13,785 nucleotides of DNA, from NCBI GenBank assembly GCA_023395735.1, contig JAEWYI010000043.1, positions 1-13,785 on the forward strand, read 5' to 3'. The stretch comes from Cyanobacteria bacterium OH_SFB_17 (lineage in GTDB: Bacteria > Cyanobacteriota > Vampirovibrionia > Gastranaerophilales > Gastranaerophilaceae). The notes under the pieces were generated by a model. It saw only the letters and a list, made by a program, of their open reading frames with translations, made no database searches and had not been told where the DNA came from. Positions 7,270-13,785 of this stretch are shown here, piece after piece; position 1 is the first letter of the stretch; each line of letters starts with the position of its first letter. Both the position numbers and the translations under genes were made by a program.

Positions 7270-7441
7270 TAAAATAATAGTATTTTTTATATTAAAATTA
7301 TAAATATTTATAAAAACGTTTAAGGAAGATAAAAATCTACCCAAATGGACTGTGCTTGAAGGCAAGTTTAATTTTTTTCTTTTTCCTGTTAATATATTGG
7401 ATAATAGCAATTTGGGATTAAATCAAAGAGATTAGGGCATA
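7270..7441 (+). other. 172 bp intergenic region before recJ
   Basis: This is the longest gap in the window. It holds a 16 bp perfect AT palindrome (TTATAAATATTTATAA, 7298-7313). A small imperfect hairpin follows (7324-7341; AGAT/ATCT with flanking GG/CC and a mismatch). Then comes a 4 bp CTTG/CAAG hairpin (7355-7366) before a pyrimidine-rich T-run (7371-7384). The last could be a weak terminator of the 6616 transcript. No coding sequence is evident, and no recognised riboswitch consensus was found. The recJ SD (AGGG, 7434-7437) lies at its end. Confidence 0.4.
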
Positions 7442-9805
7442 ATGAAAAAAGAGTGGATTTTAAATAAACTTTCAGAAAAATACAAATCAAAACCTTTGGT
7501 TGAGAGATTATTAGCGACTCGAGGGGTTGTTGATAAAGATGCCATAAAACAATTTTTAAACCCACTTGAAACAAAGCTTACACATCCAAACGCGTTTTGT
7601 GATATGCCAAAAGCAGTTGAAAGAATTTCAACTGCGATATCGAAACAAGAGCAAATCTTAATTTACGGCGATTTTGATGCTGATGGCGTAACCTCTACGT
7701 CTTTGCTTCTTAGAACATTCAGGCATCTTGGCGCAAAAGTGGATTATTTTATCCCTGACAGAGAAAAAGAAGGCCATGGGCTCAATAAAAAAGCGCTTGT
7801 AAAAATAATGGCAGAAAAAAAACCAAAGTTGATTATCACTGTTGACTGTGGGGTTAGCGATGTTGATCAGGTTCTATTCTTAAACACTTTCAAAGTTGAC
7901 ACAATTATTACCGACCACCACGAAGCGCCCGAAAATCTTCCTCCTGCTGTTGCGATAATTAATCCAAAGGCCCAAAATGCTCTTGATGAAAAACTTTCAA
8001 CGCTTGAAATTCAACATCTGACATATCTTGCAGGAGTCGGAGTTGCATTCAAACTTGCTCAAGCACTTTTAGAAGAATATAACAAACTCGATTTTATTTA
8101 TGACATACTCCCTTATGTTGCTGTAGGTACAATTTCTGATGTGGTTCCGCTTGTCGGCGAAAACAGATATTTTGTTACCAAAGGGCTTCAATTAATTTCT
8201 GATGCGAGACATTATGGGATAAAAAGACTGCTTGAAAATGCAGGTTATGTTCTTGAACAAGGAATAACCTCAGAACAGGTTGCATTCGGGATTGCGCCAA
8301 GAATCAATGCATCCGGAAGGCTTGATACTGTAGATGACGCGCTGAAAGTTCTTACTTCTGACAACAAACAAGAAATTGAAATGTCGATAATTTCTTTGAA
8401 TAATTTCAACAAAATAAGGCAGGAGCTTTGCGAAAGTACTTTTCTTGAAGCAGAAGAAATGCTTTTAAAAGAAGGAAACAAACATAATTCAATAATTTTA
8501 TTCAACCCAAAATGGCATATCGGAATAATTGGAATTGTCGCATCAAAACTTGTTGAAAAATATTACAAACCTACATTTTTAATGACTTATAGCGAAGAAA
8601 CCAAACAAGTGAGATGCTCTTCAAGAAGTATTGATGGCGTGAACATCTACGACATTCTTTCAATAAATGCCGAATTGTTTGACGGATTTGGCGGACACGC
8701 TATGGCAGGTGGACTTGCTTTTGATTCTGAAAAAATATCTTTTGAAGAAGTAAAAAAGGCGCTTAATTCAACAATCAATGGAATGCTCGAAGGAAAAACT
8801 CTTAAACCTTTTTTGAATGTAGATTTAAACTTGGAGCCCAATGAAGTTGACGGAAACCTGATTTCTGACATAGAAAGACTACAGCCGTTTGGCGCCTCCA
8901 ATCCTAATCCTGTTTTTGCTATGTATAACCTGACATTACTACAAAAAAAATTGATGGGTTCAAACAAAAATCACTTGAAATTAGTTGTAGAAGACAGTAT
9001 GCATAACACATACGACTGTATTTGGTGGTCAAAAGGAGATATTTCACTAAATTCAGGCGATGTTTTAGACATAGCATTTTGTCCGCAAACAAATACATAC
9101 AATGGTTCAACTACAATTCAGCTGATTTTACAAGATGTTCATTCTGATAATCTAAAAGAAGAAATTGTCGAACAAAACGACAACGGGGTTAAAATATATG
9201 ATCACAGAAAAAAAGTCGGAATTTTTTCAAGCGTTGAAGACTACGTAAAAACATCAAAATTGAATATCAAAATTTTTGCAGAAGAACAGAATGTGATAAA
9301 AAAACTAAAACCTTTTAAAGCTTTGATGGATAATGTTTTCAACCGTCAAAACGCTGAACAAACTGATGTTGTAATGTTTTTTGATTATCCTGCAAGCCAA
9401 GAAGTTTTTGACGAAATAATCCAAAAAACTTCGCCGAAATGTATTCACTTTATGAATTACGAAGTCAAAAATTTTGACGAAAAAGACTTCATAAAAACTT
9501 TTTCAGGGATGCTGAAATTTGCTTGCAACAACAAAAGCGGAGCATTTGATATAAACAGAAGTGCATCTTTTTTATCCCAAACAAAACAGGTAATTGAATC
9601 TCTTGTTGAAGTTTTTGAAGAAAGCAAAATAATTAAAGCCGACAAATCAAACCCTAACGAGTTTAAGATTGAATTTTTGTCAAACGGAGAAATTTCAAAA
9701 ACGCTACACACAGTTTCTTACAAAAAGTTTCTTGAAGAAATAAACGAAACAAAAGAATATAGAGCCGCTTTCCAAGAAACCGAATTAAATAATTTCTGCA
9801 ACTAA
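7442..9805 (+). CDS. recJ: Single-stranded-DNA-specific exonuclease RecJ (long form)
   Basis: 787 residues. It is a 5'-3' ssDNA exonuclease of the DHH phosphoesterase family acting in recombinational, mismatch and base-excision repair. Catalytic motifs are intact: YGDFDADG (75-82, Asp77/79/81), VDCG (134-137), TDHHE (157-161, DHH motif), PRINASGRL (286-294), and the DHHA1 motif GGHAMAGG (417-424). An OB-fold region follows at about 455-567. Residues from about 585 to the end are an extra domain absent from the 577-residue E. coli enzyme. It may correspond to the C-terminal extension of long RecJ proteins such as that of B. subtilis (about 786 residues). The start has an AGGG box 4 nt upstream, a slightly short spacing. 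It lies alone between regions with their own promoters. Confidence 0.95.
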   Translation: MKKEWILNKLSEKYKSKPLVERLLATRGVVDKDAIKQFLNPLETKLTHPNAFCDMPKAVERISTAISKQEQILIYGDFDADGVTSTSLLLRTFRHLGAKVDYFIPDREKEGHGLNKKALVKIMAEKKPKLIITVDCGVSDVDQVLFLNTFKVDTIITDHHEAPENLPPAVAIINPKAQNALDEKLSTLEIQHLTYLAGVGVAFKLAQALLEEYNKLDFIYDILPYVAVGTISDVVPLVGENRYFVTKGLQLISDARHYGIKRLLENAGYVLEQGITSEQVAFGIAPRINASGRLDTVDDALKVLTSDNKQEIEMSIISLNNFNKIRQELCESTFLEAEEMLLKEGNKHNSIILFNPKWHIGIIGIVASKLVEKYYKPTFLMTYSEETKQVRCSSRSIDGVNIYDILSINAELFDGFGGHAMAGGLAFDSEKISFEEVKKALNSTINGMLEGKTLKPFLNVDLNLEPNEVDGNLISDIERLQPFGASNPNPVFAMYNLTLLQKKLMGSNKNHLKLVVEDSMHNTYDCIWWSKGDISLNSGDVLDIAFCPQTNTYNGSTTIQLILQDVHSDNLKEEIVEQNDNGVKIYDHRKKVGIFSSVEDYVKTSKLNIKIFAEEQNVIKKLKPFKALMDNVFNRQNAEQTDVVMFFDYPASQEVFDEIIQKTSPKCIHFMNYEVKNFDEKDFIKTFSGMLKFACNNKSGAFDINRSASFLSQTKQVIESLVEVFEESKIIKADKSNPNEFKIEFLSNGEISKTLHTVSYKKFLEEINETKEYRAAFQETELNNFCN

Positions 9806-9837
9806 AATTTATCTGTTAAGATATATAACCTCTAATA

Positions 9838-9866
9838 TTGACAAAAAATTTTTGCTTTTGTATAGT
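9838..9866 (+). promoter_or_regulatory. Consensus sigma70 promoter for the 93-residue protein
   Basis: TTGACA (9838-9843), 17 nt, TATAGT (9861-9866). The -35 is perfect, the spacing ideal, and the -10 differs by one base. Predicted start is near 9873, giving a leader of about 28 nt. This is the strongest-looking promoter in the window. Confidence 0.85.
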
Positions 9867-9885
9867 AGAAAAAATATAAAATTTA

Positions 9886-9893
9886 GGGAGGAG
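9886..9893 (+). promoter_or_regulatory. Very strong ribosome-binding site
   Basis: GGGAGGAG, a near-perfect anti-16S match, ends 7 nt before ATG 9901. Other starts here use 4-6 base matches. Together with the upstream promoter it predicts high expression of the small protein. Confidence 0.8.
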
Positions 9894-9900
9894 CAAATTT

Positions 9901-10182
9901 ATGCCAATCAGTATATCTTATGGTTCAAATTCACCTATAACTAAGATACCGAAAAAACTTGCCTTTAAGTCTGCATTAAATATCAAAAAGTTTTGTAATT
10001 TTGTAAACAAAGAATCAAAAAAAGGCTTGATTGATCCTCAACTAAGAACTGAATTCAAAAATATTGAACGACACGGAATCAGGTTCAAAAAAAATCCATT
10101 TATTAATGCTATTACATTCTTTAAGACATTCAAAAAACTCAGAGACCCCGAATTTTTCCAAAAATTTATAACCTATGCATAA
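9901..10182 (+). CDS. Small basic protein of unknown function
   Basis: 93 residues, rich in Lys, Arg and Phe and clearly basic, without a signal peptide or obvious membrane helix. The first 20 residues are polar and Ser/Pro-rich (MPISISYGSNSPITK) and probably flexible. The rest alternates basic and aromatic positions (KKFCNFVNKESKKG, FKNPFINAITFFKTFKK), suiting an amphipathic helical fold or a nucleic-acid or membrane-surface binder. I recognise no family. The consensus promoter and near-perfect SD directly upstream strongly support a real, abundant product. The stop lies 21 bases before the next start, so the genes may be co-transcribed. Confidence 0.75.
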   Translation: MPISISYGSNSPITKIPKKLAFKSALNIKKFCNFVNKESKKGLIDPQLRTEFKNIERHGIRFKKNPFINAITFFKTFKKLRDPEFFQKFITYA

Positions 10183-10186
10183 ACTT

Positions 10187-10197
10187 TGTGCTAAAAT
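10187..10197 (+). promoter_or_regulatory. Extended -10 element placed for a leaderless transcript of the RWYD-repeat gene
   Basis: TGTGCTAAAAT (10187-10197) contains TGn followed by TAAAAT (10192-10197). The hexamer ends 6 nt before ATG 10204, so transcription would begin at or next to the start codon. No SD-like purine run lies in the 21 nt before the ATG. A similar string, TGTGCTAGAAT, precedes lysA. Confidence 0.45.
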
Positions 10198-10203
10198 TCT
10201 CTT

Positions 10204-10539
10204 ATGCAAAAATTAAGATGGTATGATAAAAACAGCAATTTAAGCGAAATTTTCCATTTTTTAGAAAATATGGATGAAAATTTTCAATCCCAAATTGCGC
10301 AAGACATCCTCCAAATTCTACTAAAAGATTTTGGGCTTAATCTTGATGCAGAATTAAATAAAATATCGAAAGATAATCTATCAAAATACAATCGCTGGTA
10401 TGACAATAATATCGATCTTTTTTCATCGTTTGAAATAATAAAAAATATGCCAGAAGGGCTTCAAAACGAAGTGGTCAAAAGAGTTGTGGAATCAGTAATG
10501 CTTTTGTATTTTTCAAACAATGAAGCTGGAGGAAAATAA
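10204..10539 (+). CDS. Protein with two tandem RWYD-type modules, function unknown
   Basis: 111 residues built from an internal duplication. Residues 5-43 align without gaps to 64-102 at an offset of 59. Identities include R5/R64, W6/W65, Y7/Y66, D8/D67, N10/N69, L13/L72, F17/F76, N22/N81, M23/M82, E25/E84 and Q28/Q87, followed by matching hydrophobic positions (I31/V90, I35/V94, L39/V98). Each module looks like a short all-helical unit starting RWYD(K/N)N. Small single-module proteins opening with a WYD motif exist in low-GC gut bacteria as far as I remember, but I know of no assigned function. The protein is cytosolic by appearance. It lacks a normal SD. The last codons contain the GGAGG that serves the next gene, so the pair is translationally linked. 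Confidence 0.75.
   Translation: MQKLRWYDKNSNLSEIFHFLENMDENFQSQIAQDILQILLKDFGLNLDAELNKISKDNLSKYNRWYDNNIDLFSSFEIIKNMPEGLQNEVVKRVVESVMLLYFSNNEAGGK
10528..10532 (+). promoter_or_regulatory. Ribosome-binding site of the SDR gene inside the upstream coding end
   Basis: GGAGG overlaps the Ala-Gly-Gly-Lys codons of the RWYD-repeat gene and ends 12 nt before ATG 10545. The spacing is long but no other SD is present. Confidence 0.55.
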
Positions 10540-10544
10540 ATTTT

Positions 10545-11267
10545 ATGCACAACATTCTTATAACAGGAACATCTAAAGGTATTGGAAAGGTTATTGCAGA
10601 AGAACTTTCTTCTGTCGGAAACGTATTTTTAACCGCAAGAAACGAAGATAATATAAAAACTTTGAGCGAAAAAATCAACGCTAAAGGCTATTTAATCTGC
10701 GATTTATCCGAAAAAAGTGAACTTATAAAATTAAAAGAATTTATACAAAAAAACGATATTGATATTTTGATAAATAACGCAGGAAACTACATATACGGCG
10801 GGATTGAAGAAATGGAATACGAAAATATTTCAAATATTTATTCAGTAAACCTACTTGCGCCAACTTTTTTATCATCTGCAGCCTCAAAATCAATGAAGAA
10901 AAAAAATTGGGGACGAATAATCAATATCGGCTCTATCAGCGGGGTTATGGGAGAAGCGTACGCTAGTCTTTATTCAGCATCAAAAGCAGGATTAATTGGG
11001 CTTACAAAAGCTATGGCGCTTGAGCTTGCTGAGTTTAATATAACAGTAAACACAATAAATCCGGGTTGGGTTGAAACTGAACTTGGCCTAAAATCAATCG
11101 AAGAAAGCGAATTTTCGTTGCAAGAAACACTTGAAACAATTCCACAAAAAAGGTTTGTAAAGCCAACAGAAATTGCTAATCTTGTTAAATACCTTATTTC
11201 AGAAGAAGCAAAAGGAATAACCGGTCAGTCAATAAATCTTTGCGCTGGACTAAGCGTTGGGATATAA
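10545..11267 (+). CDS. Short-chain dehydrogenase/reductase (FabG-like)
   Basis: 240 residues, the standard length for a classical SDR. The Rossmann motif TGTSKGIG is at 7-14, CDLS at 52-55, NNAG at 77-80, and the catalytic tetrad is Asn102, Ser130 (in GSISG), Tyr143 and Lys147 (YSASK). PGWVET at 173-178 and the C-terminal TGQSINLCAG block complete the fold. It is NAD(P)H-dependent. The closest well-known relative is 3-oxoacyl-ACP reductase FabG, but many SDRs share these motifs and the substrate cannot be read from sequence. TARN at 30-33, with Arg32 after the second strand, hints at NADPH. There are no fatty-acid genes nearby, so a housekeeping FabG is not the default. It follows the RWYD-repeat gene by 5 bases. 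Confidence 0.9.
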   Translation: MHNILITGTSKGIGKVIAEELSSVGNVFLTARNEDNIKTLSEKINAKGYLICDLSEKSELIKLKEFIQKNDIDILINNAGNYIYGGIEEMEYENISNIYSVNLLAPTFLSSAASKSMKKKNWGRIINIGSISGVMGEAYASLYSASKAGLIGLTKAMALELAEFNITVNTINPGWVETELGLKSIEESEFSLQETLETIPQKRFVKPTEIANLVKYLISEEAKGITGQSINLCAGLSVGI

Positions 11268-11314
11268 AAAATAACTAATAGCCCATAAAGCAATGGATAT
11301 TATCTAAACTTATT

Positions 11315-11343
11315 TTTACAAATATTTTTTGTTGTGCTAGAAT
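11315..11343 (+). promoter_or_regulatory. Promoter for the lysA-cdaA unit
   Basis: TTTACA (11315-11320), 17 nt, TAGAAT (11338-11343), with a TG one base upstream of the -10 (extended form). Predicted start is near 11350. The SD AGGA (11362-11365) follows, 7 nt before the ATG. Confidence 0.75.
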
Positions 11344-11372
11344 AATTTTGGTACAAAATTCAGGATAATTAT

Positions 11373-12704
11373 ATGACTTCCAGCACTAATCAACAAATTA
11401 AACCAATTACTACAAAAATTAACGACAACGGTAATTTGGAAATTGGCGGATGCGATTTGGTTGAACTTGCAAACAAATTCGAGACCCCGCTTTATGTTAT
11501 TGATGAAGCAACTCTTCGCTCAATTTGCAAAGAATACAAAAAAGCTTTCTCTTCTTATGACAAAGTCAAGATGATGTACGCTTCAAAAGCGCTTATGACA
11601 AAAGCTGTCGCTAAAATTGTTGATATGGAAGGCTTTGGATTTGATGCTGTTTCAGGAGGCGAACTTTATACAATATTCAAAACCGGAATAGATATGTCCA
11701 AGGTTTTGTTTAACGGAAATAACAAATCTTATGATGAACTTGATTTAGCAATAAAAATCGGTGTCGGAAGAATATCAGTCGACAATTTTTTTGAACTTTC
11801 ACTGCTTAATGAAATTGCAAAACAACACAAAAAAAATGTTGATATTTTATTAAGAATTACACCCGGAATTGAATGTCATACACACGAATATATACAAACC
11901 GGACACCTTGATTCAAAATTCGGCTTTGATTTGACACAAATTCCTGAAGCGATGGAGCTGATTCAAGAACAATACACAAACCTTATACCGCACGGATTCC
12001 ACGCACACATAGGTTCTCAAATTTTTGAGACAAAAATTTATGAAGATGAAATTGAAATTTTAATAAAAGAAATAGCACTCATTCAAGAAAAATATGGAGT
12101 AATTTTTGACGAAATAAACATCGGCGGGGGGTTAGGTGTAAAATACACCGACGCAGAATATCCACCATCTGTGTTCGAAATAGGAAAATTAATCATAAAA
12201 GCATTGAACAAATGCATTAAAAAATATGAAATAAATCCTCCTACATTATATCTTGAACCGGGCAGAAGTATAATTTCGACCTCTGGTGTAACCCTTTACA
12301 CAGTCGGAAGCTCAAAACAAGTTCCGCATGGCACTAAATACTGGGCTGTTGACGGAGGAATGGCTGACAACCCAAGACCAAGTATGTATCAAGCAAAATA
12401 TACGGCACAAACTGCAAATAAACCAGACTTTGAAAATTCACAAAAAGTTACAATTGCAGGCAAATTTTGTGAATCCGGAGATATTTTAATCAAGGATATA
12501 AATCTTCCTGAAATTGAAGAAGGCGATATATTGTGCGTTTTCAACACCGGAGCATACAATTATTCGATGGCAAGCAACTACAACAGATTTCAAAAACCTG
12601 CAATAGTACTTGTAAATAATTCTCAATCTGATATTATAGTAAAGAGAGAGACTCTTGATGATTTAATCTCACATGATGTAGTTCCTGACAGATTGGATAA
12701 GTAA
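11373..12704 (+). CDS. lysA: Diaminopimelate decarboxylase
   Basis: 443 residues. A PLP enzyme (alanine racemase-type barrel plus C-terminal beta domain) that decarboxylates meso-diaminopimelate to L-lysine. YASKA holds the PLP lysine at Lys72, GFDAVSGGEL follows, then HAHIGSQI, INIGGGLGVKY and LEPGRSII (phosphate and PLP contacts), and in the C-terminal part FCESGDIL, supplying the second-subunit cysteine/substrate site, and GAYNYSMASNYN. Arginine decarboxylases and carboxynorspermidine decarboxylases are related, but the CESGD and EPGRS context fits LysA. The length is slightly above the usual 410-420 because of a polar N-terminal lead of about 20 residues. The stop TAA is directly followed by the ATG of cdaA. 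Confidence 0.95.
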   Translation: MTSSTNQQIKPITTKINDNGNLEIGGCDLVELANKFETPLYVIDEATLRSICKEYKKAFSSYDKVKMMYASKALMTKAVAKIVDMEGFGFDAVSGGELYTIFKTGIDMSKVLFNGNNKSYDELDLAIKIGVGRISVDNFFELSLLNEIAKQHKKNVDILLRITPGIECHTHEYIQTGHLDSKFGFDLTQIPEAMELIQEQYTNLIPHGFHAHIGSQIFETKIYEDEIEILIKEIALIQEKYGVIFDEINIGGGLGVKYTDAEYPPSVFEIGKLIIKALNKCIKKYEINPPTLYLEPGRSIISTSGVTLYTVGSSKQVPHGTKYWAVDGGMADNPRPSMYQAKYTAQTANKPDFENSQKVTIAGKFCESGDILIKDINLPEIEEGDILCVFNTGAYNYSMASNYNRFQKPAIVLVNNSQSDIIVKRETLDDLISHDVVPDRLDK

Positions 12705-13622
12705 ATGTTTCACGATTTGTTTGTTTTCTTTAATTCACAATTAAAAGAAATTAACTGGGTATTTAACTGGGTAAGCGTAGTTGAAGTCTCAATAATCGTG
12801 CTTACGGTTTTTGCTTTTTATAAAAAATTTATCAAAAACACTCAATCCGAAAAACTTGTTAAAGGCATATTTTTCCTAATGTTGGCTTGGGTTTTTAGTG
12901 AAATATTAATCGCTTTAAATTTAAACATTCTTGGAATTTTTATAAAAACAATGGTATCACTCGTTGCATTGAGCTTGATTGTAATATTCCAACCCGAATT
13001 AAGAAGATTTTTAGGCTACCTCGGACAACCTGGATTTATAAGTAAATCCATCTGGGGCAACTCATCTATGCACAATTCAGAAGACGTTGATATTACAAAA
13101 GAAATTATTGAATCAGTTAAATATCTTTCAAAATCAAGAACTGGAGCATTAATCGTTTTTCAAAAAGAACTAAGCGCTTCTTCGTTTTTTGATGTTGGAA
13201 CAAAAATCAACGCAGATGTTTCAACAGAGCTTATTTTAACAATTTTTCACCCGAACACTCCGCTTCACGATGGAGCTATGGTAATAAAAAATAACAGAAT
13301 TTTATCTGCTGGAGTTTTACTTCCTCTAACAGAAGATCCAAAACTAAGCTGGAAATACGGAACTCGCCACAGAGCAGCAATAGGACTTTCTGAAGTGAGC
13401 GACTCCGCTTGCCTTGTTGTTTCAGAAGAAACAGGAGATGTTTCTGTTGCTCTTGATGGTACAATCAAAAAATATGAAGATTTAACAAGTTTAAAAACTG
13501 ATTTGGAAAATATTTTAGGGCTTAATTCAGAACAAGAAGTTAAAAAGACGATTTTTAATTTAAACAACATTATTACAATAAAAAGAGTTGAGCAAAAATC
13601 AAAACTTAATAAAGAAAATTAA
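12705..13622 (+). CDS. cdaA: Membrane diadenylate cyclase CdaA (c-di-AMP synthase)
   Basis: 305 residues. It makes cyclic di-AMP from two ATP at the inner face of the membrane; c-di-AMP controls potassium/osmolyte transport and cell-wall balance. There are about three transmembrane helices at about 22-40, 53-71 and 76-96, then a cytoplasmic DAC domain (about 100-270) with LHDGAMV (187-193), GTRHRAA (219-225) and VVSEETG (238-244), the catalytic and ATP-binding motifs. The start is the next base after the lysA stop. The SD is then inside lysA and weak, so translation is coupled to lysA. In many Firmicutes cdaA is followed by cdaR (YbbR) and glmM. Here a YitT-type gene follows instead, so the regulator is not adjacent. 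The C-terminal tail is a short Lys-rich stretch. Confidence 0.95.
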   Translation: MFHDLFVFFNSQLKEINWVFNWVSVVEVSIIVLTVFAFYKKFIKNTQSEKLVKGIFFLMLAWVFSEILIALNLNILGIFIKTMVSLVALSLIVIFQPELRRFLGYLGQPGFISKSIWGNSSMHNSEDVDITKEIIESVKYLSKSRTGALIVFQKELSASSFFDVGTKINADVSTELILTIFHPNTPLHDGAMVIKNNRILSAGVLLPLTEDPKLSWKYGTRHRAAIGLSEVSDSACLVVSEETGDVSVALDGTIKKYEDLTSLKTDLENILGLNSEQEVKKTIFNLNNIITIKRVEQKSKLNKEN

Positions 13623-13628
13623 TTTTAC

Positions 13629-13657
13629 TGGACTTTTTTCTTGTATTCCTGTATCAT
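13629..13657 (+). promoter_or_regulatory. Candidate promoter for the YitT-like gene, leaderless spacing
   Basis: TGGACT (13629-13634), 17 nt, TATCAT (13652-13657), ending 6 nt before ATG 13664. There is no SD in the 41 bp gap. Each hexamer is imperfect (-35 matches four of six). Confidence 0.35.
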
Positions 13658-13663
13658 AAGCTT

Positions 13664-13785
13664 ATGAGAAACATAATTATCAGATTTTTCTTTTTAACGT
13701 TAGGTGCCTTTATTGCAGGTTTCGCTCTTGAAAGCTTTTTAATTCCAAACAAAATGATTGACGGCGGGATTGTAGGCATCTCAAT
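13664..13785 (+). CDS. YitT-family membrane protein (partial, N-terminus only)
   Basis: The first 40 codons are open to the right edge. They begin MRNIIIRFFFLTLGAFI, a transmembrane helix, and continue ALESFLIPNKMIDGGIVGIS. The FLIPN-x-x-x-DGG-x-x-G-x-S pattern is typical of the N-terminus of YitT/DUF161 proteins, multi-pass membrane proteins of unknown transport or sensing role that often carry a C-terminal DUF2179 domain. It follows cdaA by 41 bases on the same strand. Only the family N-terminus is visible, so the assignment rests on this short motif. Confidence 0.7.
   Translation, partial: MRNIIIRFFFLTLGAFIAGFALESFLIPNKMIDGGIVGIS

Noticed and set aside
7355..7384. Intrinsic terminator after the 6616 gene
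   Set aside because: The stem is only 4 bp with a 4 nt loop, and the T-run is interrupted; too weak to call as a terminator.
8245..8967. Minus-strand open frames within recJ
   Set aside because: Shadows of an intact RecJ with every catalytic motif; no SD or family motif.
11275..11300. CCAT/ATGG hairpin after the SDR gene
   Set aside because: Only 4 bp pair, with no T-run.
13265..13570. Minus-strand open frames opposite cdaA
   Set aside because: Shadows of the conserved DAC domain.

Overview
The window is AT-rich bacterial chromosome with dense, mostly housekeeping genes. Two features point tentatively to a cyanobacteria-related gut or sediment lineage such as Gastranaerophilales (Melainabacteria): the adjacent lysA-cdaA pair, and lineage-restricted small proteins beside scattered biosynthetic genes. 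This placement is inference; a low-GC Firmicute-like or other host is not excluded. I see no rRNA, tRNA, CRISPR array, insertion sequence, phage gene or integrase.

Left part (1-3886), all on the minus strand. Transcription reads from a secreted TPR-repeat protein into a tRNA-dihydrouridine synthase that overlaps it by 20 bp. After a 108 bp gap comes a pilin-like protein that runs off the left edge. It is open for 209 codons and has a Flp/Tad-like N-terminal helix. The dus gene carries an almost pure G+C perfect inverted repeat (11 bp arms, 3 nt loop) in frame inside its coding sequence. This looks like a small palindromic insertion tolerated by the protein and is the most unusual object in the window.

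Middle (3905-6541). A divergent promoter region holds a perfect 9 bp inverted repeat. It is followed on the plus strand by a two-gene histidine unit: a single polypeptide fusing HisA, HisI and HisE, then hisD one base later. The fusion joins three consecutive pathway steps, and HisD supplies the last one.

Right part (6553-13785), plus strand. A consensus promoter drives an unknown acidic/coiled-coil protein. Then comes a long-form RecJ, followed by a consensus promoter with a very strong ribosome-binding site in front of a 93-residue basic protein of unknown function. Next are a 111-residue protein made of two copies of an RWYD-type module, and a short-chain dehydrogenase. A further promoter drives lysA, which abuts cdaA (diadenylate cyclase, c-di-AMP synthesis) with no intervening base. 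The start of a YitT-family membrane protein ends the window. Two genes (10204 and 13664) lack a Shine-Dalgarno sequence and have a -10-like hexamer about 6 nt upstream of the start, so they may be read from leaderless mRNAs.

No intergenic stretch exceeds about 175 bases. Nothing seen amounts to a defence system or other new multi-gene system. The best candidates for new biology are the GC palindrome in dus, the HisA-HisI-HisE fusion, and the two small unknown proteins around 9.9-10.5 kb.
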